64,000 bases of DNA, taken from positions 558,001 to 622,000 of the forward strand of contig NZ_JAGSOJ010000001.1 in NCBI RefSeq assembly GCF_023684385.1. Reading direction: 5' to 3'. A model generated the notes under the pieces. That model saw only the letters and a list, made by a program, of their open reading frames with translations, ran no database searches and was not told the DNA's origin. Source of the DNA: Oceanirhabdus seepicola (lineage in GTDB: Bacteria; Bacillota; Clostridia; Clostridiales; Clostridiaceae). The first letter of the stretch is position 1. Each line of letters starts with the position of its first letter. This document shows, piece after piece, positions 1-8,787 of this stretch. The translations under genes and the position numbers were made by a program.

Positions 1-2906
1 TTTTTGGGAACCCAGTTGATAAGTCTTCAAAATTTCTTGATATGGTTGAAAAAGAACTACAAGGAATAACCTATAAAGATAAACTTTCTCTTCAAGTGAA
101 TTTGAAAATTGTCAAAACAAACCACGAAACACTTTTTACAGCGGATCTTAAAGTTGGACTTAAAAAGCTATATGTGATAAAAGATTTATCACAATTCTTA
201 TTCAATGTTAAAAATAAGCTTTCTTTAGAGTTTGGGAAACTCTTTAACTATGATCCAAGTACTCAAGAATTTAATACTGAAGATAGAGAAATTATAGATT
301 TCTTTATAGAGCTTGATGAAATAAACTCCCAGTATCTTAATGTGCCATATAACCATAGAATAATCCGCGGAAAAAGTGTCATTCTTACTGAGAGAAGCTT
401 TAAACACTTACTTGATCTTTTACACAACAAAACATTTACTGGTGATTTCTTTAATGTGACTATTGCTAATATGACTATCTTTAAAGAAAAATTGCCTTTG
501 AGTTTCAAGTTATATAGAAGTAATAACCTCTTTGTTATCAAGAACGATGAAGAAATACCTATCCCGCTAATTTCGGATCATAGTTATTATCTTTATGATG
601 GTAATATTTATTGTCCACCTGACAATCAGAAGAGAATATTCAAACATTTTTATAGCAGTTTCAAAGAAAAGAATGAAATTACAGTTCGGGAAAAAGATTA
701 CCATCGTATCAGCTCAGTAATATTCCCAGCAATAAGTGAGCTATGTACAGATGTTAAGGTTCATAAAGATATAAAGGAAGAGATTAATACCTCTCAACTA
801 TCAACCTCCCTGTACTTAGATAAGGAAGGTCATTCTGTTAGTTGTAGAATAAAGTTTTCTTATGGTGAAGAAAACTTTAATCCATTCAGTAAACAGAAAA
901 ATATAGGTATGATATTCAGAAATATGAACAAGGAGAAGAGTATCATTGATTCTCTTAAAACTATAGGCTTTTCACTTATGAAAAATGAACGACTATTTAT
1001 GGACAATGAAGATGATATCTTATCATTACTTAAAAATAGTTTTGATAACCTTCAAAAGGATTGCGAAATTTTCTATTCTGATAGTTTCAGGAATATGAAG
1101 GTGTACGGGAATACAAAGATTCATTCTCAAGTACGTATAAATGATGAGGATCTTTTAGAGTTCTCATTTAATATTGAGGGAGTAGATCCTACTGATTTTA
1201 AGCACTTAATTTCATCTATAAACTTTAAGAAAAAATATTTCAGATTAAAAGACGGAGGTTTCCTGAATCTTGGTAATGAAGATACTCAAGCTTTCTTTAA
1301 TAGTCTTCAATATTTAGGAATCAACGAAAGTGATTTTAAAAAGGAACGCTTCATACTTCCAAAATACAAGGCAATTTCAATGAAGAACATTCTAGAGGAT
1401 AATGAACTTGTAGATATGGAATTTGATAATAATTATAGAGAGCTAATGTTAAAAATCAATAACATAAACAATGAAGAATTTGCAGTGCCAGACGCCCTTT
1501 CTAATACTCTTAGAGATTATCAGAAGACAGGATTCTCATGGTTTAACACACTATCCTCATGCGGTCTTGGTGGAATTTTAGCCGATGAAATGGGTCTTGG
1601 TAAAACACTTCAGGCAATATCATTTATTCTTCATGAGAAAGAGAATGGTGTAAAAGCACCTGCCTTAGTTGTTGCTCCAACATCACTCAGCTACAACTGG
1701 GAGAGCGAATTTAACCGTTTTGCAAATAACTTACGCACCTTAGTTATCTCAGGAAACAAGAAAAAACGTGTATCTCAAATTAATTCCCTGGATGATTACG
1801 ATGTTGTTATAACATCATATCCATTGATAAGATCTGATATAGAGGAATTAGAAGAAAAAACTTTCTCATCCTTCTTTATAGATGAGGCTCAGTTTATTAA
1901 AAATCACGCTTCGATGAGCGCTCAAGCAGTGAAAAAGATAAATAGTAGTGTGAAATTTGCATTAACTGGTACCCCTATTGAGAATAACCTCAGTGAATTA
2001 TGGTCCATATTTGATTTCATAATGCCTGGGTATTTGAACTCATACACGAACTTTAAGAATCTATATGAAACACCTATTTCAAAAGAAAATGATGATTACA
2101 TCCTTAAGAGACTAAATACTGTTATCAAGCCATTTATACTGAGAAGACATAAATTAGATGTACTTGATGAACTTCCACCTAAAATAACACAGGAATTCGT
2201 AGTTGAACTCACAGATGAGCAGAAAAAAATCTACTCTTCTTTTGTTGAAGATTATAAAAACGAACTTGATACTTCAATTAAAGATGTTGGAGTTAATCAG
2301 AGCAAGTTTAAGCTTTTAGCTATACTAACTAGGTTAAGACAGATATGTTGTGATCCATCAATTTTTATTGAAGATTATAAAGGTGAAAGTGCGAAAATAA
2401 CAGCGCTCTGTGATATTGTTCAGAGCAGCCTTCAGGAGAATCACAGAATTCTAATATTCTCTCAATTTACATCTATATTGAAAAATATAAGAGAAAAATT
2501 CACTGAACTAGGAATATCATCTTTTTATCTTGATGGCTCAACCCCTAGCGAAGATAGGTTAAAGCTTGTTAATAGATTCAATGAAGGTGAGAATGATGTG
2601 TTCCTTATATCCTTAAAAGCAGGTGGTACTGGATTGAATCTAGTAGGTGCAGATACTGTTATCCATTTTGATCCTTGGTGGAATCCTGCTGTAGAATCTC
2701 AAGCTACAGACAGAGCTCACAGAATTGGTCAGGTTAAAACCGTTGAGGTAATAAAGCTTATTACCAAAGGAACTATAGAGGAGAAAATTGCAAAACTCCA
2801 AGAAAAGAAACAGGAGTTATTTGATAATATCGTTGAAAATGCTTCTGACAATAATATCCTTAAATCAATGAGCGAAAGTGATATTAGAGACTTATTTAGA
2901 GAATAA
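1..2906 (+). CDS. SNF2-family helicase (DEAD/DEAH superfamily II), 5' end outside window
   Basis: Superfamily II ATPase of the bacterial SNF2 (HepA/RapA-like) type, probably a DNA- or RNA-polymerase-associated remodeller. Numbering from the ATG at 42: a long N-terminal region of about 480 residues typical of SNF2-associated proteins, then Walker A DEMGLGKT near residue 516, the DEAQ box near 613, LTGTPIENN, and a C-terminal helicase lobe with the motif VI run DRAHRIGQ near 886. The frame is open for 13 codons upstream of that ATG to the window edge and there is no ribosome binding site before it, so the real start lies outside. Family members are usually near 1,000-1,100 residues and often carry an N-terminal SWIM zinc finger, which would be in the missing part. 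A terminator follows directly, so it ends its transcript. Confidence 0.93.
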   Translation, partial: FGNPVDKSSKFLDMVEKELQGITYKDKLSLQVNLKIVKTNHETLFTADLKVGLKKLYVIKDLSQFLFNVKNKLSLEFGKLFNYDPSTQEFNTEDREIIDFFIELDEINSQYLNVPYNHRIIRGKSVILTERSFKHLLDLLHNKTFTGDFFNVTIANMTIFKEKLPLSFKLYRSNNLFVIKNDEEIPIPLISDHSYYLYDGNIYCPPDNQKRIFKHFYSSFKEKNEITVREKDYHRISSVIFPAISELCTDVKVHKDIKEEINTSQLSTSLYLDKEGHSVSCRIKFSYGEENFNPFSKQKNIGMIFRNMNKEKSIIDSLKTIGFSLMKNERLFMDNEDDILSLLKNSFDNLQKDCEIFYSDSFRNMKVYGNTKIHSQVRINDEDLLEFSFNIEGVDPTDFKHLISSINFKKKYFRLKDGGFLNLGNEDTQAFFNSLQYLGINESDFKKERFILPKYKAISMKNILEDNELVDMEFDNNYRELMLKINNINNEEFAVPDALSNTLRDYQKTGFSWFNTLSSCGLGGILADEMGLGKTLQAISFILHEKENGVKAPALVVAPTSLSYNWESEFNRFANNLRTLVISGNKKKRVSQINSLDDYDVVITSYPLIRSDIEELEEKTFSSFFIDEAQFIKNHASMSAQAVKKINSSVKFALTGTPIENNLSELWSIFDFIMPGYLNSYTNFKNLYETPISKENDDYILKRLNTVIKPFILRRHKLDVLDELPPKITQEFVVELTDEQKKIYSSFVEDYKNELDTSIKDVGVNQSKFKLLAILTRLRQICCDPSIFIEDYKGESAKITALCDIVQSSLQENHRILIFSQFTSILKNIREKFTELGISSFYLDGSTPSEDRLKLVNRFNEGENDVFLISLKAGGTGLNLVGADTVIHFDPWWNPAVESQATDRAHRIGQVKTVEVIKLITKGTIEEKIAKLQEKKQELFDNIVENASDNNILKSMSESDIRDLFRE

Positions 2907-2926
2907 TCGTTATATTTCTACAATTG

Positions 2927-2972
2927 TACACAGTCTTAATATATGTTATTATATTTAAGATTGTGTATTTTT
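2927..2972 (+). terminator. Terminator after SNF2 gene
   Basis: Arms ACACA-TCTTAA and TTAAGA-TGTGT, separated by an A/T loop, followed by a run of T. It sits 20 bases past the SNF2 stop. Confidence 0.75.
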
Positions 2973-2998
2973 TAGATTTATAAAAGGAGATTAAATTA

Positions 2999-4513
2999 AT
3001 GTATGAATTAAATCAAAAAATGGATTCCTCTCTTAAAGACAACATACTATCCGGGTTAACTGTTGCACTTGCATTAGTTCCGGAAGCTATTGCTTTTTCA
3101 TTTGTAGCTGGAGTTGAACCATTAATAGGTCTTTATACCGCATTTATTATTGGTATTATAACTTCAATTTTTGGTGGAAGACCTGGAATGATATCTGGTG
3201 CTACTGGTGCCATTGCAGTAGTAGTTGTTGAATTAGTTATATCCAATGGTATTGAGTATTTATTTGCAGCCGCGATTTTAATGGGTATACTCCAAATTTT
3301 AGCTGGAGTTTTGAAGCTTGGAAAATTCATAAGACTTGTGCCACACACTGTTATGATTGGATTTGTTAATGGATTGGCAATGGTAATATTCATATCTCAA
3401 TTTGAGCAATTTAAAGTAGGCCATGAATGGATTACAGGTTCTGAACTTTATATTATGATTGGGCTTATACTATTAACCATGGTAATTATTAAATTTTTCC
3501 CAAAGATCACAAAAGCTGTGCCATCTACATTGGTAGCAATCATCGCAGTTACTCTATTAGTTAAATTTATGAATATAAATACTAAAACTGTTGGTGATTT
3601 AGCATCTATTTCTGGTGGACTACCAAAGTTTCATATCCCAAATGTTCCATTTGGTTTAGATCTAATAATGACTATTCTTCCGTATTCCGTAGTTATGGCA
3701 ATAATAGGTCTTATTGAGTCATTAATGACAATGAGCTTAATTGATGACACAACAGGAACAAGAGGACATGGAAACAAAGAATGTATCGGCCAAGGGTTTG
3801 CAAATGTAGTATGTGGTTTGTTTGGTGGCATGGGCGGATGTGCTATGATAGGCCAAAGCATGCTAAATATTCAGTCAGGTGGTAAGCGTAGAGCATCTGG
3901 TATAACAGCCGCTTTATCCCTTCTTGCATTTATATTGTTTGGTTCTGAATTAATATCTATGATTCCTATTTCAGCATTAGTTGGTATAATGTTTATAGTA
4001 GTTATAGGCACATTTGAATGGTCTTCATTATTTATGCTAAATAAAATTCCAAAATCTGATGCGCTTGTTATTTTAGTAGTTTCAGTAGTAACCGTATTTA
4101 CTAATTTAGCAGTATCTGTTGCCATAGGTATTATCCTTTCCGCTTTGGTATTTGCTTGGAATAAGGGTAAAAAGATTACTTCTACCACAACAATTGAAGA
4201 AGATGGTGTTAAAGTCTATATTTTAGATGGCCCACTATTCTTTGGTTCAGCTAAAAATTTCTTAGATTTATTTAATGTTAATGACGATCCTGATAAGGTA
4301 ATTATAGACTTTTTGAATTCTCACGTTCACGATCACTCAGCAATAGAAGCTATAAATTCACTTACTTCTAAATACTTAAGTAATGGTAAAGATATTCACT
4401 TGCGACATTTAAGTCCTGAGTGTAGAGAATTATTACGTAATGCTGAAGAGATTGTCAATGTTAATATATTAGAGGATCCAAATTATCACGTTGCTACCGA
4501 TTCATTAGCATAA
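2999..4513 (+). CDS. SulP-family inorganic anion transporter with STAS domain
   Basis: A 504-residue SLC26/SulP permease, expected to move sulfate, bicarbonate or another small anion across the cytoplasmic membrane. The N-terminal half is almost entirely hydrophobic segments. It opens with the family pattern GLTVALALVPEAIAF and later has GGMGGCAMIGQS, typical of the transport core. From about residue 395 to the end there is a soluble STAS-like domain with the IIDFLNS/HDHSAI region. An AAGGAG site precedes the ATG. It has its own upstream and downstream terminators, so it is probably monocistronic. The substrate cannot be read from sequence; bicarbonate or sulfate are the usual choices. Confidence 0.9.
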   Translation: MYELNQKMDSSLKDNILSGLTVALALVPEAIAFSFVAGVEPLIGLYTAFIIGIITSIFGGRPGMISGATGAIAVVVVELVISNGIEYLFAAAILMGILQILAGVLKLGKFIRLVPHTVMIGFVNGLAMVIFISQFEQFKVGHEWITGSELYIMIGLILLTMVIIKFFPKITKAVPSTLVAIIAVTLLVKFMNINTKTVGDLASISGGLPKFHIPNVPFGLDLIMTILPYSVVMAIIGLIESLMTMSLIDDTTGTRGHGNKECIGQGFANVVCGLFGGMGGCAMIGQSMLNIQSGGKRRASGITAALSLLAFILFGSELISMIPISALVGIMFIVVIGTFEWSSLFMLNKIPKSDALVILVVSVVTVFTNLAVSVAIGIILSALVFAWNKGKKITSTTTIEEDGVKVYILDGPLFFGSAKNFLDLFNVNDDPDKVIIDFLNSHVHDHSAIEAINSLTSKYLSNGKDIHLRHLSPECRELLRNAEEIVNVNILEDPNYHVATDSLA

Positions 4514-4535
4514 ACATTAATAAAAAACTGTTTAT

Positions 4536-4564
4536 AGCCCCTCGGATTTTCCGAAGGGCTTTTC
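4536..4564 (+). terminator. Terminator after SulP gene
   Basis: GC-rich stem AGCCC-TCGG / CCGA-GGGCT with an ATTTT loop and a following T tract. It lies between convergent genes and could also stop the minus-strand transcript. Confidence 0.85.
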
Positions 4565-4597
4565 TTATATAATTTTCCTAGATATTTTTATCAAACA

Positions 4598-5989
4598 CTA
4601 TTTAATTTTCACATGAATATCTTTATTATATATTTTAACCTCTCTTAAAACCTTCAATCTAATTTTTTCTACATCTTTAACATTATTAAAGTATAATTTA
4701 GTATTATTTCTGTTATCTTCATCAGGTTCGCTATAAATTAATAATTCTCTTTCCCCATCTTCGGTATATCTTACGCCTTCTTCTATAGATAAAGTTACAA
4801 TACATCCTCCATTTTCTAATTCTTCAAAATCAACAAATGTAATATTGTTTTTATATGCATCACATACTGTTCTTTCAGATAGATTTATTATAAGTGGTTG
4901 CTCTAGTTTTTCATAATATGTTATATTAATACTTTCTATATATAATTCTTTGGATTCACTAAAGTAATTGCTCTCAGTTGTAACTGTATAATTTACTTCT
5001 GATTCTTCCTTCTCATTAGCAATGTTACTTGTGCTCATTAGCCATGTGCTAAATCTGCTCTTACCATCACTTAATCCAAATTCAATTGATATCGACTCAT
5101 CATAATCACACTCAGATTTATCCATTAAGTTATCAAAATGAAGCCTGAATTCATTATTCAATGGTGATATTCCCAACTCTAGAAGAATTATTTTAAACTT
5201 ATCATCTTCATATATTTTTTTATTGAACTCTATTGTACTAGTTTCAAATGGTATAGGTTCTATTGGAAACTCCACATTCCATGAATATCTAACTTTCCTT
5301 TCTTCTTCTATCACCCTCAGAAATTCTTCATGACTCAACTCTTTGAGGCTTGTTGGCTTATTTGATGTTATCTCTTCATCTATTTTCTCCCATGGAATGA
5401 GTTCGGCTGATAAATTAAGATTTTTCACAGAATCAATAGCAACGTCAGACACAGTAAAATCATTCTCCCTGATGCATCCTTTTATATAATGCACACCATT
5501 TCTCAAACTTTTTTTAACTCCTGTGTCAACTCCATTTACCCCTGTAATATAATTATTACCCTCCGAAAGATTATATTTAGACATTACATAATAATCCTCT
5601 TTACTCCTTGTCTCATAATAAATGACAATACCCTTATCATCGCTCACAAAGCTATTAACTATAAATTCCACACCATCGTTCTCACATTTTACATTAACAT
5701 TTTTAATGAGTCCTAATTCCTCTAATACAGCCATTGATTTATTCCAATGAAGATACTTAAAGGCAATCCCTACACCTGGTACTTTTTCAATTTCTTTAGC
5801 TATTGTTGGAGATAGATTTCCTAGAGTGACAGTTACTATCATTAACGCAACCAAGCATTTACATATCATGCCTGCCCCATTTTGATATCTTCTTTTATTT
5901 ACTCCTTTTGAAATATATGTTGAAATATTATCTGGAACTTTTATATCATCTAGAGAACTTTTTAAATTGTTATCATAATTATCTTGCAT
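4598..5989 (-). CDS. DUF4179-domain membrane protein, probable partner/anti-sigma of ECF factor
   Basis: 463 residues: a short cytoplasmic N-terminus, one membrane segment around residues 42-62, and a large extracellular part with the layout of DUF4179 proteins. Such proteins are encoded directly after ECF sigma factors and are believed to be their membrane-bound regulators. The chosen ATG is at 5989, with AAGGAGG nine bases upstream; the longer reading from 6013 has no ribosome binding site. The gene overlaps the end of the sigma gene by 11 bases, so the two are translationally coupled. Two more pairs of the same kind occur in this window. The signal sensed is unknown. Confidence 0.8.
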   Translation of the reverse strand: MQDNYDNNLKSSLDDIKVPDNISTYISKGVNKRRYQNGAGMICKCLVALMIVTVTLGNLSPTIAKEIEKVPGVGIAFKYLHWNKSMAVLEELGLIKNVNVKCENDGVEFIVNSFVSDDKGIVIYYETRSKEDYYVMSKYNLSEGNNYITGVNGVDTGVKKSLRNGVHYIKGCIRENDFTVSDVAIDSVKNLNLSAELIPWEKIDEEITSNKPTSLKELSHEEFLRVIEEERKVRYSWNVEFPIEPIPFETSTIEFNKKIYEDDKFKIILLELGISPLNNEFRLHFDNLMDKSECDYDESISIEFGLSDGKSRFSTWLMSTSNIANEKEESEVNYTVTTESNYFSESKELYIESINITYYEKLEQPLIINLSERTVCDAYKNNITFVDFEELENGGCIVTLSIEEGVRYTEDGERELLIYSEPDEDNRNNTKLYFNNVKDVEKIRLKVLREVKIYNKDIHVKIK

Positions 5990-6470
5990 GTTCAATTCCC
6001 TCCTTAAATACATTTCCTAATAGCTTAATACCTTTATAAAGCCATGTTTTCACTGTACTCTCTGGACTATCTAAAACCTCTCCAATATCTTTTATCTTCA
6101 TATCCTGATAATATCTCAGAATTATCACTTCTTTATAAGGACTTTCAAGATTTTGTACACACTCTTGTATATATAGTTTGTCTGCTTTTGATAATCCTTC
6201 ATCACAAGCCATGTCATCTCTGATTTCACTGAGCATAACAACCTTTTTTCTTTTCTTTATTTCATTCTTACAGTAATTAATAAGAACTTTAATTAGCCAA
6301 GCTTTTTTATTCTCTATCTTTTTAAACTTCTTTTTATTCTTATATCCTCTATATGCGGTTTCTTGAACAGCTTCTAGTGCATCATGTTCATTTCCAAAAT
6401 AACTATAAGCTATTCTATAAAGCACTTCTTTATTCTGTTCAATTTCTTCTATGAAAGAATTCTTACCCAC
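5979..6470 (-). CDS. ECF-type RNA polymerase sigma factor (SigW/YlaC-like)
   Basis: 163 residues with region 2 (AYSYFGNEHDALEAVQETAYRGY) and region 4 (YKEVIILRYYQDMKIKDIG...STVKTWLYKG) of sigma-70 family group 4. It would direct RNA polymerase to a small regulon, including its own operon. GTG start with GGGAG nine bases upstream. It overlaps the downstream DUF4179 gene. A candidate autoregulated promoter lies 50-80 bases upstream. The linker between regions 2 and 4 is lysine-rich. It is a close relative of the factor at 8093-8611. Confidence 0.9.
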   Translation of the reverse strand: MGKNSFIEEIEQNKEVLYRIAYSYFGNEHDALEAVQETAYRGYKNKKKFKKIENKKAWLIKVLINYCKNEIKKRKKVVMLSEIRDDMACDEGLSKADKLYIQECVQNLESPYKEVIILRYYQDMKIKDIGEVLDSPESTVKTWLYKGIKLLGNVFKEGIEHAR

Positions 6471-6519
6471 ACTGTATCACTCCCTTCTTTCTATAGAGAA
6501 TCCATAGTTAAACTTTATT

Positions 6520-6548
6520 TATACATATCTCAAAATCGCAGTGTTTCA
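6520..6548 (-). promoter_or_regulatory. Candidate ECF-type promoter of sigma/DUF4179 operon
   Basis: Read on the minus strand: TGAAAC, 17 bases, TGTATA. TGAAAC is the classic -35 of SigW/X/M-type ECF factors. The second ECF operon has the same -35 with the same 17-base spacing. Confidence 0.5.
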
Positions 6549-6727
6549 ATAAGTTTTGAGTGTGTATAAATTTAGTTTTAACTTGAAATCTCTAAACTGC
6601 AGCATTTATATAAATATTAATATTTTCACTCTTATAACAATTCAGAGGCAAAAAAAGTTTTAACTTTTTATAATTTTTTCTATTTTTATTTTAAATTACA
6701 TTATCCCAAAATAAAACACACATAAAA
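6549..6727. other. Intergenic gap between two ECF operons
   Basis: A/T-rich sequence upstream of the first ECF promoter and downstream of the second operon. Apart from the listed promoter and terminator, no gene or clear structure was seen. Confidence 0.5.
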
Positions 6728-6770
6728 AAACTGAGATTAATTTTATTACTATCCACTAACCTCAGTCTTT
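6728..6770 (-). terminator. Terminator after second DUF4179 gene
   Basis: Arms ACTGAG-TTA and TAA-CTCAGT with a T tract on the minus strand, just past the stop codon at 6775. Confidence 0.7.
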
Positions 6771-6774
6771 AAAA

Positions 6775-8103
6775 TTATTTTATTTTTAAGTTACATTCAA
6801 ATGTTCCTATTTCTTTAAGTTCCTCAATAGTAAATTCATATTCCTTTGTATCTTTATCTGCATAAATAAAATATCTCATTTTTTTATAATCTTCTTTATC
6901 ATGTATACTCTTATATTTAGGATCTCTATTAAACCACATCCTCTGCATCCTCATTTGAACATCATCTTTCCATCTTAAATCCACATTCCAAACACCCACT
7001 TCTCCATCGTAACTCACGTCAATTATATCTATACAATCCTTAAATGTCTCATTAACTGTTTTATTCTCTAAATCAATTTTAAGCTTTTCATCCAATATTT
7101 TCTGTTGAGTAATGGTATATGAAGTAATATATAGGTTCTTCTCATCGTCAAAAAACATACTTTCATATCTATACTCATTGTCACTGTCCTTATCTCCGGA
7201 AATTGAGCTACCCAAACCACGATAATCCTTAACTCCATCCGATAAATTTATATCGCTTAAGTAATATCCATCTACAATATTATAATTCATGTATGATAAT
7301 ATTGTTGAAAAAGGATTAATCTCAATCTTTCTTATATAAAATTCAACCCCTCCCCCTTTGAGATATTTACCTATATTAATTCTCTTAGGCTCTTCTTTTT
7401 TATACATATTCCTATCAAATTCAAAAGATACATCATACTCTGCGACACTACTTTTATCCTCATATTCTCTATTATTCGATATGTCATTATCACACATATT
7501 ATCCAATTCAGTTTTACTCCATAGATCAAATGCAAAAATTAATTTTTCTCCACTATATACTATAGAATCAAATAATTCTATAGTAAAAATTCCATTGACT
7601 ACAAACTCCCCATCTTTATTCTTTGATAATTGATTTTGATGTCCTAGCCAATTTCCTGAGCTAAAATAATGCCCATCCTCATTGCTATTACCAAATCCTC
7701 CAATATCATAATATCCTTTTCTGCTTTTCACTTCATAAAATAGTATAGCCTCTTTATCGTCATAAGCAAAATTCTTTATAGTCATTGTAATATCATTAAA
7801 TTTCTTCTCAATTATTTTATCACTATTGGCACTCTCTACTAGGCTCTTATCAATATTTCTTTTCTTATAAAAAGAGGAATAAATGTCTCTAAGTATAGGA
7901 ATAAAATCCAATTGCTGAGCCAGCGTTTCTGAGAAAAATCCTCCACCTAGAAAAATAACCAATGCAACAGCCACTAACTTCTGGGATAGTATTATTCGAC
8001 CTCTTCTTCTTCCTTTTTTTATTCCTGTATTAATAAATTCATCAGCTCTATCAGGAGCTACTATACCATTTGCATTTATCTTTTCATCTTTATTACCCAA
8101 CAT
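6775..8103 (-). CDS. DUF4179-domain membrane protein, probable partner of ECF factor
   Basis: 442 residues. A charged N-terminus of about 38 residues is followed by one membrane segment (residues about 39-60) and an extracellular domain resembling the other DUF4179 proteins here; the GIVAPDRADEFINTGIKKG stretch is the typical pre-membrane element. ATG start with GGAGG nine bases upstream; it overlaps the end of the sigma gene by 11 bases, exactly as in the neighbouring pair. Taken to be the membrane regulator of the ECF factor encoded upstream. The two pairs are probably an old tandem duplication that has diverged strongly in the outer domain. Confidence 0.78.
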   Translation of the reverse strand: MLGNKDEKINANGIVAPDRADEFINTGIKKGRRRGRIILSQKLVAVALVIFLGGGFFSETLAQQLDFIPILRDIYSSFYKKRNIDKSLVESANSDKIIEKKFNDITMTIKNFAYDDKEAILFYEVKSRKGYYDIGGFGNSNEDGHYFSSGNWLGHQNQLSKNKDGEFVVNGIFTIELFDSIVYSGEKLIFAFDLWSKTELDNMCDNDISNNREYEDKSSVAEYDVSFEFDRNMYKKEEPKRINIGKYLKGGGVEFYIRKIEINPFSTILSYMNYNIVDGYYLSDINLSDGVKDYRGLGSSISGDKDSDNEYRYESMFFDDEKNLYITSYTITQQKILDEKLKIDLENKTVNETFKDCIDIIDVSYDGEVGVWNVDLRWKDDVQMRMQRMWFNRDPKYKSIHDKEDYKKMRYFIYADKDTKEYEFTIEELKEIGTFECNLKIK

Positions 8104-8611
8104 TACTATTATCCTCCTCCATTTTATTTCCTAACATCTTAATACCTCTATAAAGCCATGTCCTAACAGTATTTTGGGGTTTGTCCATCTTAATTCCAAT
8201 ATCCTTTATCTTCAAATCCTCAAAAAATCTCAACATGATAACCTCTCTATATGGCTCTTTAAGATTCATAATACATTCTCTTATATACATCTTTTCCTCT
8301 TGAGACAATCCAATATTTATCTCTTCATCTTCTCTTACCTTGTCAACAGAAATCATTCTTCTTCTCTTTTTAATTTCATTAATACAATAATTAGTTGTAA
8401 TCTTAATGAGCCATGCTCTTATACTTTCTAAGTCTTTAATATTCTTTCTATTCTTATATGCTCTAAAAGCAGTCTCTTGAAGTGCTTCAAGTGAATCATC
8501 TTCATTTCTGAAGAATTTGAATGCTACACCATAGAGCACTGATTTATGTTTTTTAATTTCTTCGTAAAGCTCATCTCCACTCAGTTTCTTTTCCATTTTC
8601 TCAGAGCTCAT
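8093..8611 (-). CDS. ECF-type RNA polymerase sigma factor
   Basis: 172 residues with region 2 (AFKFFRNEDDSLEALQETAFRAY) and region 4 (YREVIMLRFFEDLKIKDIG...NTVRTWLYRG). The ATG at 8611 has AAGGGG seven bases upstream. First gene of a two-gene operon with the DUF4179 protein. It is very like the factor at 5979-6470, with near-identical region 4, so the two may recognise overlapping promoters. Confidence 0.9.
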   Translation of the reverse strand: MSSEKMEKKLSGDELYEEIKKHKSVLYGVAFKFFRNEDDSLEALQETAFRAYKNRKNIKDLESIRAWLIKITTNYCINEIKKRRRMISVDKVREDEEINIGLSQEEKMYIRECIMNLKEPYREVIMLRFFEDLKIKDIGIKMDKPQNTVRTWLYRGIKMLGNKMEEDNSNVG

Positions 8612-8676
8612 AATAATCCCCTTTCTTGACCAGTCTTTTTATACTTATCACATGCGATAAATTAAATTACACTAAA

Positions 8677-8705
8677 TAGACAATCTATTTAGTAAAAAAG
8701 TTTCA
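8677..8705 (-). promoter_or_regulatory. Candidate ECF-type promoter with embedded palindrome
   Basis: Minus strand: TGAAAC, 17 bases, TGTCTA. The spacer and -10 lie in a perfect palindrome, ACTAAATAGA-N3-TCTATTTAGT (8671-8693), which could be an operator or simply a hairpin. The spacing matches the other ECF operon. Confidence 0.5.
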
Positions 8706-8742
8706 TTAGTTATAATTCTTTTATAATTTATTTTATTATAAC

Positions 8743-8779
8743 AAAAATAGTAAGAACTTCTTAAGTTCTTACTATTTTT
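8743..8779 (-). terminator. Terminator after lipoprotein gene
   Basis: Perfect 17-base arms (AAAAATAGTAAGAACTT and its complement) with a tiny loop, ending in T on both strands. It serves the minus-strand gene ending at 8788. Confidence 0.85.
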
Positions 8780-8787
8780 CTTAAACA

